A stretch of 64,000 nucleotides of DNA from Segetibacter aerophilus (GTDB lineage Bacteria; Bacteroidota; Bacteroidia; Chitinophagales; Chitinophagaceae): the NCBI RefSeq assembly GCF_007991655.1, contig NZ_BJYT01000002.1, positions 248,001 through 312,000 of the forward strand. The letters are read 5' to 3'. Every line of letters begins with the position of its first letter. The stretch's first letter is position 1. The notes beneath the pieces are model-generated. The model saw only the letters and a program-made list of their open reading frames with translations, did not search any database and was not told the origin of the DNA. Position numbers and translations under genes: made by a program. Below are positions 26,607 through 35,078 of the stretch, in pieces.

Positions 26607-26638
26607 TGCCTCCTGCGAAAACAGGAGGCAATTTTTTT
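26607..26638 (+). terminator. Rho-independent terminator closing the haloperoxidase operon
   Basis: Perfect 9-bp stem TGCCTCCTG/CAGGAGGCA with a 6-nt loop and a run of seven T, 27 bp after the second haloperoxidase. Confidence 0.92.
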
Positions 26639-26744
26639 AAGTGTTCGAATGAAGGGGTTAAAAAAATCGTATCAATAAAGTTTGTTTGGAGGATAGCTTT
26701 TCCTTTCACTGCAATAATGTAGATTAGTCTCTTAACCTTTGTAT

Positions 26745-28052
26745 ATGAGAAAACTTTTTCTGTCGTCCTTCCTCGTGATCTCGCTTACTTCATTTGCCCA
26801 GAACGATGCACGAAGAGCTAAGGTAGCAAGCGCTGCCGGTCAGCTTGAGCAAAAGGTTATCGCTTGGCGCCGCGACTTTCATGAACACCCCGAGCTTGGT
26901 AATAATGAAATTCGAACTGCTGACATCATCGCAAAGCATCTGAAATCGCTTGGAATTGAAGTGAAAACAGGCGTCGCAAAAACCGGCGTTATCGGAATAT
27001 TAAAGGGCGGCAAGCCTGGTCCTGTTGTCGCCCTAAGGGCCGACATGGATGGACTTCCGGTGATAGAAAGAACGCCCGTTCCTTTCGCCTCGAAAGTGAA
27101 AGCGACTTACAATGGCCAGGAAGTAGGAGTGATGCACGCATGTGGACACGATACGCACGTAGCCATCCTTATGGGAGTAGCCCGGCTTCTTTTATCGATG
27201 AAAAATGATTTAAAGGGAACGGTGAAGTTTATTTTTCAACCTGCAGAAGAAGGTGCCCCCGCAGGCGAAACGGGAGGAGCTGAACGTATGATAAAGGAAG
27301 GTGCACTTGAAAATCCAACGGTTAATGTAATATTTGGCTTACACATCAATTCGCAGACAGAGGTTGGAAAAATTACTTATCGCCCGGGGGGAACTATGGC
27401 AAGTGTAAACGATATGAAGATTACTGTAAAGGGACGATCTGCACACGGCGCTTATCCATGGTCATCAATTGATCCGATAGTTGTTTCGGCTCAGATCATT
27501 AACAACTTACAGTCAATCGTCAGCCGTAATTTAAATGTAACTGAAAACGCCGGTGTGGTAACAATCGGTACCATTCACGGAGGTAATCGCTCTAACATCA
27601 TTCCTGAGCAGGTCGAAATGATGGGAACAGTAAGAACGCTAAGTGCCGCAGATGAGAAAATGTTTGTTGAACGAATTAAGCAGGTAGTTACCAAGACGGC
27701 CGAAAGTGCCGGCGCCACCGCTGAAGTTCTCATTCCATATTCAAACCATTACCCTGTTACCTTCAATAATATTGCTTTGACCGAAAAAATGCTACCGTCT
27801 TTACAGAAGACAGCGGGTACCGAAAATGTGCAGTTAAAGGCTGCAGTTACAGGTGCTGAAGACTTTTCTTTCTTCCAGGAAAAAGTACCGGGGCTTTTCT
27901 TCTTCCTTGGCGGTATGCCCAAGGGCGCCAATCCGTTAACCGCGCCATCTCACCATACTCCTGATTTTTTTATAGATGATAGCGGGCTGCTGTTGGGAGT
28001 AAAGGCACTAGCAAACCTTACCCTGGATTATATGGAGATGCCGGCCAGGTAA
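26745..28052 (+). CDS. M20 family amidohydrolase (hippurate / IAA-amino acid hydrolase type)
   Basis: Zinc aminoacylase of peptidase family M20D (435 residues), exported by a signal peptide (LSSFLVISLTSFAQ). Family marks: RRDFHEHPELGNNE near the N-terminus, VVALRADMDGLPV, the metal-binding MHACGHDTHVAIL, FIFQPAEEGAP with the catalytic Glu pair, FGLHINSQTEVG, the dimerisation insert beginning VKGRSAHGAYPW, and a late AVTGAEDFSFF. Such enzymes remove acyl groups from N-acyl amino acids; the acyl group is not predictable. I take the ATG at 26745 over the TTG at 26739. It is monocistronic and convergent with the kinase gene 38 bp away. Confidence 0.88.
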   Translation: MRKLFLSSFLVISLTSFAQNDARRAKVASAAGQLEQKVIAWRRDFHEHPELGNNEIRTADIIAKHLKSLGIEVKTGVAKTGVIGILKGGKPGPVVALRADMDGLPVIERTPVPFASKVKATYNGQEVGVMHACGHDTHVAILMGVARLLLSMKNDLKGTVKFIFQPAEEGAPAGETGGAERMIKEGALENPTVNVIFGLHINSQTEVGKITYRPGGTMASVNDMKITVKGRSAHGAYPWSSIDPIVVSAQIINNLQSIVSRNLNVTENAGVVTIGTIHGGNRSNIIPEQVEMMGTVRTLSAADEKMFVERIKQVVTKTAESAGATAEVLIPYSNHYPVTFNNIALTEKMLPSLQKTAGTENVQLKAAVTGAEDFSFFQEKVPGLFFFLGGMPKGANPLTAPSHHTPDFFIDDSGLLLGVKALANLTLDYMEMPAR

Positions 28053-28090
28053 CAACCTTTTTGATACCGTTTCTTACAGAAGCAAATATG

Positions 28091-29041
28091 TCATTTGAAG
28101 ATATCGCTGCTTAAATGTTTGAAAGCTTCCATTGCGCCCATGTACTCACACGTGCGAGCACCAGCTTTGTTAGCGTTGTACATGATTTGCCGCCATTCAT
28201 CTAACAGCATAGCCTTGATTCCGGTAAGTGTTTTATCGCTTAACTGGTGTAGCACAGCGCCAACAAAGGCATCGCCGGCACCGGTAGTATCTACAGGTTT
28301 AACTACAATGCTCTCTATGATATGAGTCGTGTTATTAAATCCCAGCATAGTCCCTTCTTTACCAAGAGTGATGGCAAACACACCATCCGTTTTTTGAAGC
28401 AGCGCGTGGGCTGCATCTTTCACCGTAAGTTTACCCGTTAACAACATGGCTTCCTCATCGCTTAGTTTGAAAAAGTGACAGCTTTTTAGAAAATTCCAGG
28501 ATTGGTCGATAAAGCTTTGCTGGTTGTGCTGAAACAGCAGGTTTCTGTAGTTTGGATCAAAACTGATGAAAATCTCCTGCTGCAGACATTTTTGCAGCAA
28601 GCCCTGGTAAGCCGCCTGAAGTGGGCCAGGTAAAAAAGCGGTTGCCGATCCAAAATGAACTATAGAGAATGAGCCAAGATCAATGTCTTCGATTTCCTGT
28701 CTTTTTAACTGTCCGTCAGCTCCGCGGTTAAAATAAAAATCTCTTTCCCCGTTTTCCATCAGAGATACAAAAGCGAAAGTGGTAAAGTTGTTTTCATCTT
28801 TAAGCATCCATGCAGTACCAACGCCAAACGATTTCATTACATCAACTAAGTGATGCCCGAAAGGATCAGCGCCAATTTTTGCTGCAAGTTCAACTTTGCC
28901 TCCAAGTGCAGCAATTGCAGCGGCAACATTAGCGGGTGCACCGCCCGCTTTTTTTAAAAAATGTTGACCTTCTACCAGGGAGGTTCCAACGTCGGTGCAG
29001 ATCATATCAATCAGCGCCTCGCCAATGCAAAGAATTTTCAT
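28091..29041 (-). CDS. PfkB family carbohydrate kinase (fructokinase-like)
   Basis: 316-residue ribokinase-fold kinase. N-terminal CIGEALIDMI and the PfkB signature region AGGAPANVAAAIAALGG are clear. The C-terminal signature PVDTTGAGDAFVGAVL holds the catalytic Asp and the GAGD anion hole. The overall pattern, including FFKLSDEEAMLL, is closest to fructokinases. It phosphorylates a sugar with ATP in the cytosol. The gene stands alone on the minus strand; its upstream spacer holds an inverted pair of dispersed repeats (29084-29215). Confidence 0.88.
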   Translation of the reverse strand: MKILCIGEALIDMICTDVGTSLVEGQHFLKKAGGAPANVAAAIAALGGKVELAAKIGADPFGHHLVDVMKSFGVGTAWMLKDENNFTTFAFVSLMENGERDFYFNRGADGQLKRQEIEDIDLGSFSIVHFGSATAFLPGPLQAAYQGLLQKCLQQEIFISFDPNYRNLLFQHNQQSFIDQSWNFLKSCHFFKLSDEEAMLLTGKLTVKDAAHALLQKTDGVFAITLGKEGTMLGFNNTTHIIESIVVKPVDTTGAGDAFVGAVLHQLSDKTLTGIKAMLLDEWRQIMYNANKAGARTCEYMGAMEAFKHLSSDIFK

Positions 29042-29083
29042 ATGGTTGTTTTTGTTACCGGCATCAAACCGTTATTGGGTCTT

Positions 29084-29110
29084 TTGTTGTGTCACTCACT
29101 TGTACCTTTT
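29084..29110 (-). repeat. Dispersed repeat copy, GAGTGACACAAC form
   Basis: On the minus strand GGTACAAGTGAGTGACACAA followed by CAAAAG. The 3' GATG is lost. It lies 80 bp from an oppositely oriented copy. Confidence 0.8.
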
Positions 29111-29190
29111 ATGCTTTATTCAACAAAAATTCATGTTATATGATTCCTCTCATCGTTATGCGCGCATCGCGGTTGATGCAGAAAACTCAG

Positions 29191-29215
29191 GCACAAGAGT
29201 GCGACGCAACGATGT
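29191..29215 (+). repeat. Dispersed repeat copy, CGACGCAACGATG form
   Basis: GCACAAGAGTGCGACGCAAC followed by GATGT. Together with 29084-29110 it makes a head-to-head pair of the two main forms in one spacer. Confidence 0.85.
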
Positions 29216-29290
29216 CTAATAAAACTTTTAATGTCGGGTAAAAAGAAAAAACCCAGTTGATTAGAGATTTTAGCTTTACAGCAAAAACCG

Positions 29291-30163
29291 TTAATAAACA
29301 TTGTTTTTAAGGGTAACTAAAAAGCCGATAATCCTGTTAGCAACCGCATCGTCTCTATACAAGCTATGACCCAAGCCCTCAGTTATCATAAATTCACAGT
29401 GTGGTAGATCGAGCTCCGTCAAATGCTTCATGTCTTCGTAAGGAGTAATGCGATCTTTTATGTCATGCAACCAAAGTGTCGGTACGGAGATAGATTTAAT
29501 CGCTCTCGAAACCGAATACCACGAAGGAGGCTGCCCTCCAATTTGCACGATTAGTTTTTCCATTTCCCGCCTCACTGCCGGGCTTATTTTTAAGTGGCGG
29601 CAAAAGTCATTTACAGATCGGGTCGTTTCTGTAGCAGGTGCAATTAGAATCAGCCTTTTTGGAAGATCCTCTTTCATTTCTTCAATAGCTAGCGTTACCG
29701 CTATTCCTCCAAAAGAGTGAGCCATCAAACCACTAAAAGGCCTGTAGGAGTGGATAACCTTTTGGATCATTTCTTTGTACAGCAGTGCATTAATGGTTCT
29801 GCCTGTACTTAATCCATGCGCCGGCGCATCGAAAGCATACACTTCAAAGCCCTGATTTAACAGCGGATCAATATATCGCTCGAACCGGTAACTATTGCTA
29901 TCAAAGCCGTGGCAGATCAAAACCTTGTGACCGTTCGGAACTTTAGGTTTCCACGAAAAGCCATGTATATCGTGCTGTTCGAAAGCGAAAGACAATTTTT
30001 CCGCGTGTGTAAAAACAGCTGGCGCTTCATAGGTTTTCCTTGTGGAGTAAGGTGTACAAAACAACTGGAAAGCAGACCTTGCAGCTCTTGCCGGAGATGC
30101 CAGCTCTAATACTTTAATCTTAGTGATATAATATGCAAGGAAGATTCTTTGTGTTAATTTCAT
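29291..30163 (-). CDS. Alpha/beta hydrolase
   Basis: 290-residue alpha/beta-hydrolase-fold protein. The oxyanion region HGFDSNSYRFERY, strand FEVYAFDAPAHGLS and nucleophile elbow AHSFGG (nucleophile Ser) are present. A later Asp is in TLWLHDIKDRITPYE and the catalytic His in ITEGLGHSLYRDD. There is no signal peptide, so it is probably cytosolic; the N-terminal ~45 residues precede the fold. The substrate is unknown. It is divergent from the DUF2520 gene with only 24 bp between the start codons, and a TAAATTTG box on its strand lies in that gap. Confidence 0.85.
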   Translation of the reverse strand: MKLTQRIFLAYYITKIKVLELASPARAARSAFQLFCTPYSTRKTYEAPAVFTHAEKLSFAFEQHDIHGFSWKPKVPNGHKVLICHGFDSNSYRFERYIDPLLNQGFEVYAFDAPAHGLSTGRTINALLYKEMIQKVIHSYRPFSGLMAHSFGGIAVTLAIEEMKEDLPKRLILIAPATETTRSVNDFCRHLKISPAVRREMEKLIVQIGGQPPSWYSVSRAIKSISVPTLWLHDIKDRITPYEDMKHLTELDLPHCEFMITEGLGHSLYRDDAVANRIIGFLVTLKNNVY

Positions 30164-30178
30164 CAGTTGTAATTAATT

Positions 30179-30186
30179 CAAATTTA
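30179..30186 (-). promoter_or_regulatory. Candidate -7 box for the alpha/beta hydrolase gene
   Basis: TAAATTTG on the minus strand, an exact TAnnTTTG match, 16 bp before the ATG. It touches the start of the divergent DUF2520 gene, so any -33 element would lie inside that gene. Confidence 0.35.
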
Positions 30187-30187
30187 G

Positions 30188-30961
30188 ATGAAAGTTGTTA
30201 TTATAGGTTCCGGAAATGTTGCAACAGTACTGGGCAAAAAAATACTTAGATCAGAACACGAGATAATACAGGTAGCAAGCAGAAGCGCTCCTCAGGTCGA
30301 AGCGCTAGCTGCTTCTTTACACACTAAATACACAACCGATTTATCGAACATTAATCGTTCGGCCGATATTTATATAGTTGCTGTTTCTGACGCAGCTATT
30401 AGTTCTGTTGCTTTACAATTAGAATTGGGCGATAAATTGGTTGTACATACTGCAGCTGCTGTATCTAAAGATGTATTGGCTCAAACATCAAACTTTTACG
30501 GAGTTCTATATCCGGTTCAAACGCTAAAAAAGGAGGTAATTACAACACCTGCAATCCCAATTCTAATTGATGGTAATAGCAATGAGACAAAAGAACTACT
30601 AACACAATTTGCCAAAGGGTGGGCTGATGATGTGTCTATAGCAAACGATGAGGAGAGATTACAACTGCACGTTGCGGCTGTGTTCGCCAACAATTTTACT
30701 AATCATTTGATTGCAGTTGCGGAACAACTCTGCGATAAAAACTCAATTCAGTTCAACCTTTTGAAGCCCTTAATCAAAGAAACAATAGCAAGAATAGAAG
30801 GACATAGGGCAGAGGATGTACAAACAGGTCCAGCCATTAGGAAAGATTTTGGAACAATTGCCAAACATGAAAAAGTGCTTGAAAAACATCCAAAGGCTCT
30901 CGGCCTATATAAAGCCGTTACTAGTAGCATTATTCGGTTCTACCATTTAGACAAAGAGTAG
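30188..30961 (+). CDS. DUF2520 Rossmann-fold dehydrogenase-like protein
   Basis: 257-residue protein beginning with a dinucleotide-binding motif (VVIIGSGNVATVLG, GxGxxxxxLG type). The N-terminal NAD(P)-binding part is followed by VHTAAAVSKDVL and YGVLYPVQTL, marks of the DUF2520/ProC-like family, and a helical C-terminal domain (HVAAVFANNFTNHLIAVAEQL). Relatives resemble pyrroline-5-carboxylate and 3-hydroxyisobutyrate dehydrogenases but have no assigned reaction. It is transcribed alone and ends before a strong two-way terminator at 30988-31029. Confidence 0.85.
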   Translation: MKVVIIGSGNVATVLGKKILRSEHEIIQVASRSAPQVEALAASLHTKYTTDLSNINRSADIYIVAVSDAAISSVALQLELGDKLVVHTAAAVSKDVLAQTSNFYGVLYPVQTLKKEVITTPAIPILIDGNSNETKELLTQFAKGWADDVSIANDEERLQLHVAAVFANNFTNHLIAVAEQLCDKNSIQFNLLKPLIKETIARIEGHRAEDVQTGPAIRKDFGTIAKHEKVLEKHPKALGLYKAVTSSIIRFYHLDKE

Positions 30962-30987
30962 GATTAATAGGATGTGACTAAGTTATA

Positions 30988-31029
30988 AAACTAAAAGAGG
31001 CTGCTTTCTAAGGCAGCCTCTTTTAGTTT
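30988..31029. terminator. Bidirectional terminator between convergent genes
   Basis: 17-bp stem AAACTAAAAGAGGCTGC pairing with GCAGCCTCTTTTAGTTT around an 8-nt loop. It serves the DUF2520 gene on the plus strand and the CHRD gene on the minus strand. Confidence 0.92.
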
Positions 31030-31048
31030 AAATGTTTCTAGCAAGTTT

Positions 31049-33142
31049 TTATTGTCTGCTAAAAGTTTCTTGTAAAACAGTACTGTTTGTTTTTACAACC
31101 AGTTTATACATTCCTTTAGAAAGCTTGCTAACGTTTACGAAATTATTAAGTAAAGTTGAAGCTGACTGTTTGTGTACAATCCTTCCGCTGAAATCAATTA
31201 TAGAAATCTCAGCTTTTTGATTATTATTAGCCAAACCTGATACAGTAAATCCTAATGTACCATTTACAACAGGGTTAGCCAGTAAGTTAAGAGCCGCTTT
31301 CGTTTGAGAATAGTTGATACGGATAATAGATGAGTAGGTTACTGTTCCTTGTAAATCAACCATTTTCAATCTGTACAATATGAACTCTTTAGTACCAATT
31401 GCAGGCATATCGTCAAAACGATATTTAGCTGATGTACTTCCGCCAGTTGCAGCAACGGTGCCTTTCTTAATCCATTCGCCTGTTTCCTGGTTAAACTGCT
31501 CTACTTCATAATTCTTCACATTAACCTCCTGCGCAGATTCCCATATTAACGCTACCGTGTTACGGTCTTTGTAGCCGTTGAAGTAAGCCAATTTCACTGG
31601 TAGAACCAAGTCTCCAAGTTGGGCACGTATTTCTCCCGCAGGATAATTAGTAGTATGAATGTTCAAGTAAGAGAAACCATTGATAATTGAGTCAGCCAAT
31701 GTTGCAGAAATAACTGTATCTACAGGGCCGGTAACTGTACCAGATGTTGTTCCAGGAACGAAATACAATTGAATTGAAACTGGACCGTTAGTTCCGGCAG
31801 CTCCTCTGTGAATGTGTGAGTTTGTTATACCACTTGTTAAACCTGAATAATTTGCAGTTACATAAATTTTCCTCGTCGCTTTATCAAGTAAAACTGTAGT
31901 GGTACCTGTACCTGATGATACTACTGCAGGAGTAGCGACAGACTGTGCGGCAGAAAATCTACCTGTGATATATTCTGTTTGTCCACTGGTAGACGGCAAC
32001 AATTGTGCTCTTATTTCCCCGTTAGGAAAAGTGGTAGAATGAACGTTCACGTAAGTGTTACCTGCAAGAAGATCTGTTTCCTGAGCTTCTGTAATTGTTA
32101 TTGATGCGGTCAATGTTCCCATTGTGCCTCCTGTGTTTGTAACATCATATAATACAGGTGCAGTAGTGGTTGGTGTTGCAGGGCCATGAATATGAGAGCC
32201 GCTTATGGTAGCAGATAACCTCTGGTAATCCCCGGTCAACTCTAGCAAATTAGTAACTGTGTTATACCTGACAATGACAGTTCCTCTGGCTGGTGACGTA
32301 TTTGCCGGTACTTCTTTAGCTCCATTAAGCGCGCCTGCAAAGTAACGAAGCTCGCTTAGCATAGATAGTTGTCCTCTAACTTCTCCATTGCTATAAGTGC
32401 CAGTGTGAATATCTACGTAAACGTTTCCATTAACATAAAGATCAACATCAGCTGCTGTAAGCTGTTTTATTGTGTTTAGTGTTCCAGAGGTACTAGGACT
32501 ATAATTTATTGTAGTAAGAGATGCACCACTGGTATTAGGCGCACCGTTGTGCAAGTCTGCAAAATTAGCTGCCGCTGTAAGGTTATTGTAACTACCTGTT
32601 AAATATAGCCGATTGGTTGATTTATCTATAATTGAATAAACATTACCGCTTGCAACAGAGCCATTAGGAGGATCTGCTTGGGCACCTTGTAGTCTTGATG
32701 AGAAAAATAGAGTCTGCCCGTCAGCAGTAACCGTCAATTGCGCTCTTATTTCACCTGCAGGGAAGGCACTTGTATGTACATCAGTATACATATTTCCAGC
32801 AAGCAAGTCTGTTTCCTGTGCAGCTGTTAAAACTTGTGAACCCATCAGCGTTCCATCTGTTCCACCTGAATTCGCTAATGTCATTACAATAGGTCCATCG
32901 ACATTAATGCCTCCTGTATGTATGTGAGCACTAGAGACTGGAGCGGACAAGCCACGGTAATTACCAAAGTGCTGTAGTACTTTAGTTGTTGTGTTGTATT
33001 TGACGATTATTATCCCACTTCCACTAGAAGAGGAGGGGGTCGCAACTTGCCCTGCATTTAGCTGGCCTCTCAAATACCGCATTTGAGCATTCGCCGCAAT
33101 AGTGACGATTAAGAGTAGACTGAGTGTAAAAATTTTTCTCAT
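31049..33142 (-). CDS. Four-domain CHRD protein with type IX secretion C-terminal domain
   Basis: 697-residue exported protein. A signal peptide (MRKIFTLSLLLIVTIAANAQ) precedes four CHRD domains, each with the marks SAHIHTG or SHIHG, TDLLAGNxY-like, and AGEIRAQL or NGEVRGQL (about residues 20-135, 135-255, 257-375 and 375-500). A linker with VALIWESAQEVNVKNYEVEQ is the fibronectin-like strand pattern usual before a T9SS tail. The C-terminus (AALNLLANPVVNGTLGF, SGRIVHK, GMYKLVVKT) is a type A sorting domain. CHRD domains are named from chordin; bacterial copies have no proven role. I use the ATG at 33140-33142 because the longer frame adds residues ahead of the signal peptide. Confidence 0.88.
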   Translation of the reverse strand: MRKIFTLSLLLIVTIAANAQMRYLRGQLNAGQVATPSSSSGSGIIIVKYNTTTKVLQHFGNYRGLSAPVSSAHIHTGGINVDGPIVMTLANSGGTDGTLMGSQVLTAAQETDLLAGNMYTDVHTSAFPAGEIRAQLTVTADGQTLFFSSRLQGAQADPPNGSVASGNVYSIIDKSTNRLYLTGSYNNLTAAANFADLHNGAPNTSGASLTTINYSPSTSGTLNTIKQLTAADVDLYVNGNVYVDIHTGTYSNGEVRGQLSMLSELRYFAGALNGAKEVPANTSPARGTVIVRYNTVTNLLELTGDYQRLSATISGSHIHGPATPTTTAPVLYDVTNTGGTMGTLTASITITEAQETDLLAGNTYVNVHSTTFPNGEIRAQLLPSTSGQTEYITGRFSAAQSVATPAVVSSGTGTTTVLLDKATRKIYVTANYSGLTSGITNSHIHRGAAGTNGPVSIQLYFVPGTTSGTVTGPVDTVISATLADSIINGFSYLNIHTTNYPAGEIRAQLGDLVLPVKLAYFNGYKDRNTVALIWESAQEVNVKNYEVEQFNQETGEWIKKGTVAATGGSTSAKYRFDDMPAIGTKEFILYRLKMVDLQGTVTYSSIIRINYSQTKAALNLLANPVVNGTLGFTVSGLANNNQKAEISIIDFSGRIVHKQSASTLLNNFVNVSKLSKGMYKLVVKTNSTVLQETFSRQ

Positions 33143-33678
33143 TTGTACATTTTTTTGAAAGTGATTAACAATCGTTAACACAAAGATTGAATAAAGATTA
33201 ATGGTGTTTTAATAGAATTTTAATTTTGTAAAAATAATATTAAAGGTGAAAAAAGTCGGAACTAAGCAGTATTGTATTGGAAGTGTTAGGTTATAAAAAT
33301 TAGGATTATTTAAAAAAAGGTTAAACATGCGGACAAAAATAGGTAATTAGGGTACAACAAATTCAACTAGACCGATTATTTTTTTAACCAATATCAGTCG
33401 TAGGACGATAGATTTATTGGACAATGTTTTTCTCTTTTTCAATGCCTGGAGTTGTAAAAAAGTTAGTACTAAGGTGAATACGGGTTGCGGGGAACTGTTC
33501 AAAAAACACTCTTTTAATGTTTTTATAAGTAATTTTTCAAATTCCAATAGTTTGCTCGAAACTATTAGATGTTCTTTGTGGTTTAGAAATGAGCTAGTGT
33601 ATCCAATTTTTCCGATGCTTTTGAATTTCAATGAATTTAGCCACTGTTTTCTAATACTTTTGCAGGCAAAGAAGGAAT
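33143..33678. other. 536-bp AT-rich spacer before ferredoxin
   Basis: Short overlapping frames exist on both strands here (33347-33688 and 33417-33692), but neither shows signal, motif or coding-like composition. I see only the candidate -7 box at 33655-33662 near the ferredoxin start. Confidence 0.5.
33655..33662 (+). promoter_or_regulatory. Candidate -7 box for the ferredoxin gene
   Basis: TACTTTTG matches TAnnTTTG and ends 16 bp before the ATG, giving a short leader. No convincing -33 element is seen. Confidence 0.35.
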
Positions 33679-34014
33679 ATGTACACAATTAAATTCAGGT
33701 TTGAGGAGAAAGGACGTGAACCGGTGACCTTGTCAAATATAGAACCTGATCAAAGTATACTGGAGGTTGCATTATTAAACGATATAGAGCTTCATCATAA
33801 TTGCGGTGGTGTATGCGCATGCAGTACCTGCCATGTTTACATCAATAAAGGCGAAGACTATCTTGAAGAGCTAAGTGACAAAGAAGAGGACTTTATTGAT
33901 CGCGCCGTAAACCCACGAATCAACTCCCGGCTTGGATGCCAGTGTGTATTGTTAGAAGGTGACGGAGAAGTAGAAGTCACTTTACCTGACCAAACCCAAT
34001 TTCTTGGAGAATAA
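33679..34014 (+). CDS. fdx: 2Fe-2S ferredoxin, adrenodoxin/Isc type
   Basis: 111-residue plant/vertebrate-fold ferredoxin. Cluster ligands follow the adrenodoxin pattern C-x5-C-x2-C-x35-C: Cys42, Cys48, Cys51 and Cys87 (in HNCGGVCACSTCHVY and RLGCQC), with extra Cys46 and Cys89. An acidic stretch (EELSDKEEDFID) matches the partner-binding helix of Isc ferredoxins. It donates electrons in the cytosol, probably for Fe-S cluster assembly since iscX follows 44 bp downstream. The other isc genes (iscS, iscU, hscA) are not in the window. Confidence 0.9.
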   Translation: MYTIKFRFEEKGREPVTLSNIEPDQSILEVALLNDIELHHNCGGVCACSTCHVYINKGEDYLEELSDKEEDFIDRAVNPRINSRLGCQCVLLEGDGEVEVTLPDQTQFLGE

Positions 34015-34058
34015 CCTTTAAAGCTTCCCCGATTAAAAATCAATTAACTTAAATTTCT

Positions 34059-34298
34059 ATGGCTCAATATGAACCGCCAATCAACTGGAACGACTACGAA
34101 GACATTGCACTTAAATTGTATGAGCGCTTCGGTGATGCATTTAACGAAGGGAAAATTTATAGAATTCGTTTCACTGATTTACTTGAGTATGTTCTACAGA
34201 TCCCAAACTTTCACGGTACCCGGGAACAGAGTACAGAAGGGCACTTGGAAATGATCCAAAGTTCATGGGTGTACGAATGGAGAGATAACCAGAAGTAG
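34059..34298 (+). CDS. iscX: Fe-S cluster assembly protein IscX
   Basis: 79-residue acidic helical protein of the IscX/YfhJ family: INWNDYEDIALKLYERFGD, RIRFTDLLEYVLQIPNF and a tail with EGHLEMIQSSWVYEW. IscX binds the cysteine desulfurase IscS and iron and tunes cluster assembly. Pairing with the ferredoxin upstream repeats the fdx-iscX end of the proteobacterial isc operon, here without the rest of it. The length is slightly longer than the ~66 residues usual in Enterobacteria. Confidence 0.87.
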   Translation: MAQYEPPINWNDYEDIALKLYERFGDAFNEGKIYRIRFTDLLEYVLQIPNFHGTREQSTEGHLEMIQSSWVYEWRDNQK

Positions 34299-34374
34299 TT
34301 GCACGCGTTTCACTAGTCATTGTATGATTCACCTGAGATATTTTAGTTTAATCATTCATGTTCATATTTAGGCG

Positions 34375-34403
34375 AAGTACAAGTGAGTGACACAACAGAT
34401 GTT
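34375..34403 (+). repeat. Dispersed repeat copy, GAGTGACACAAC form
   Basis: AAGTACAAGTGAGTGACACA, then ACAGATGTT, with one inserted A relative to the consensus ACGATGTT. It lies 100 bp before kdsC. Confidence 0.85.
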
Positions 34404-34502
34404 TTATTGAAAATATAAAAGCTTGTTACAAAAGGTTAAAACTATCGTAGCACGTTGACTGCTACATCTTCTGCTCTTTTTTTAGAATTCCAATTGACTT
34501 AT

Positions 34503-35024
34503 ATGAAGCTTCTTGAAAAGTTTAAAGCAGTTACAACATTTGTTTTTGATGTAGACGGGGTGCTGACAGATGGAACTCTAACTGTTTTACCTCGAGGTGT
34601 TATGGCGAGGAAGATGAATGTAAAGGATGGATATGCTTTGCAACTTGCCGTTAAGAGAGGTTATGAGATAGTAGTGATCTCCGGCGGAGCATCGGAAGAG
34701 GTTGCTGATCGCCTGCACAAACTGGGTGTTTCGGAAGTTTTTATGAGGGTAACAGATAAGGCAGACGTGTTGAAAAATTATCTTCAAAAAAAAGGTCTTC
34801 GCTGGGATGAAGTATTGTTTATGGGTGATGATATTCCCGATTTGGTTGTAATGAAAAAAGTCGGGTTTGCGTGCTGTCCCGCTGATGCAGTTCAGGAGAT
34901 TAAGGAAATTTCCGCCTACATCTCTCCGTTAAATGGCGGTTTTGGTTGTGGACGGGATGTAATTGAAAAGGTTTTGAAGATGAGGGGAAACTGGAACGAG
35001 GACGCTCACATACCGTCTGCCTAA
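34503..35024 (+). CDS. kdsC: KdsC-type HAD phosphatase (KDO-8-phosphate phosphatase)
   Basis: 173-residue HAD-superfamily enzyme of the cap-less C0 class. Motif I is FVFDVDGVLTDG with nucleophile and acid Asp, motif II VVISGG, a Lys at DKADVLKNYL, and motif IV FMGDDIPDL. It removes phosphate from 3-deoxy-D-manno-octulosonate 8-phosphate in lipopolysaccharide-core synthesis; tetramer formation and length fit. The ATG at 34503 is used because the 16 codons before it are not conserved in the family. It is followed by the UbiA prenyltransferase and maf, an arrangement I recognise from other Bacteroidota. Confidence 0.88.
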   Translation: MKLLEKFKAVTTFVFDVDGVLTDGTLTVLPRGVMARKMNVKDGYALQLAVKRGYEIVVISGGASEEVADRLHKLGVSEVFMRVTDKADVLKNYLQKKGLRWDEVLFMGDDIPDLVVMKKVGFACCPADAVQEIKEISAYISPLNGGFGCGRDVIEKVLKMRGNWNEDAHIPSA

Positions 35025-35078
35025 ATAAATATCTCGTTTAAGGTTCAATTATTATTTTGTGTGTAAATCAATATTGGC

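Noticed and set aside
28936-29241. Plus-strand frames upstream of the PfkB gene (up to 101 codons)
   Set aside because: They cross the kinase 5' end and two repeat copies; the RRNDV ending comes from the repeat.
33347-33692. Overlapping frames on both strands (113 and 91 codons) in the CHRD-ferredoxin spacer
   Set aside because: They mirror each other, are low in complexity and show no signal peptide or family mark, so they look like AT-rich chance frames.
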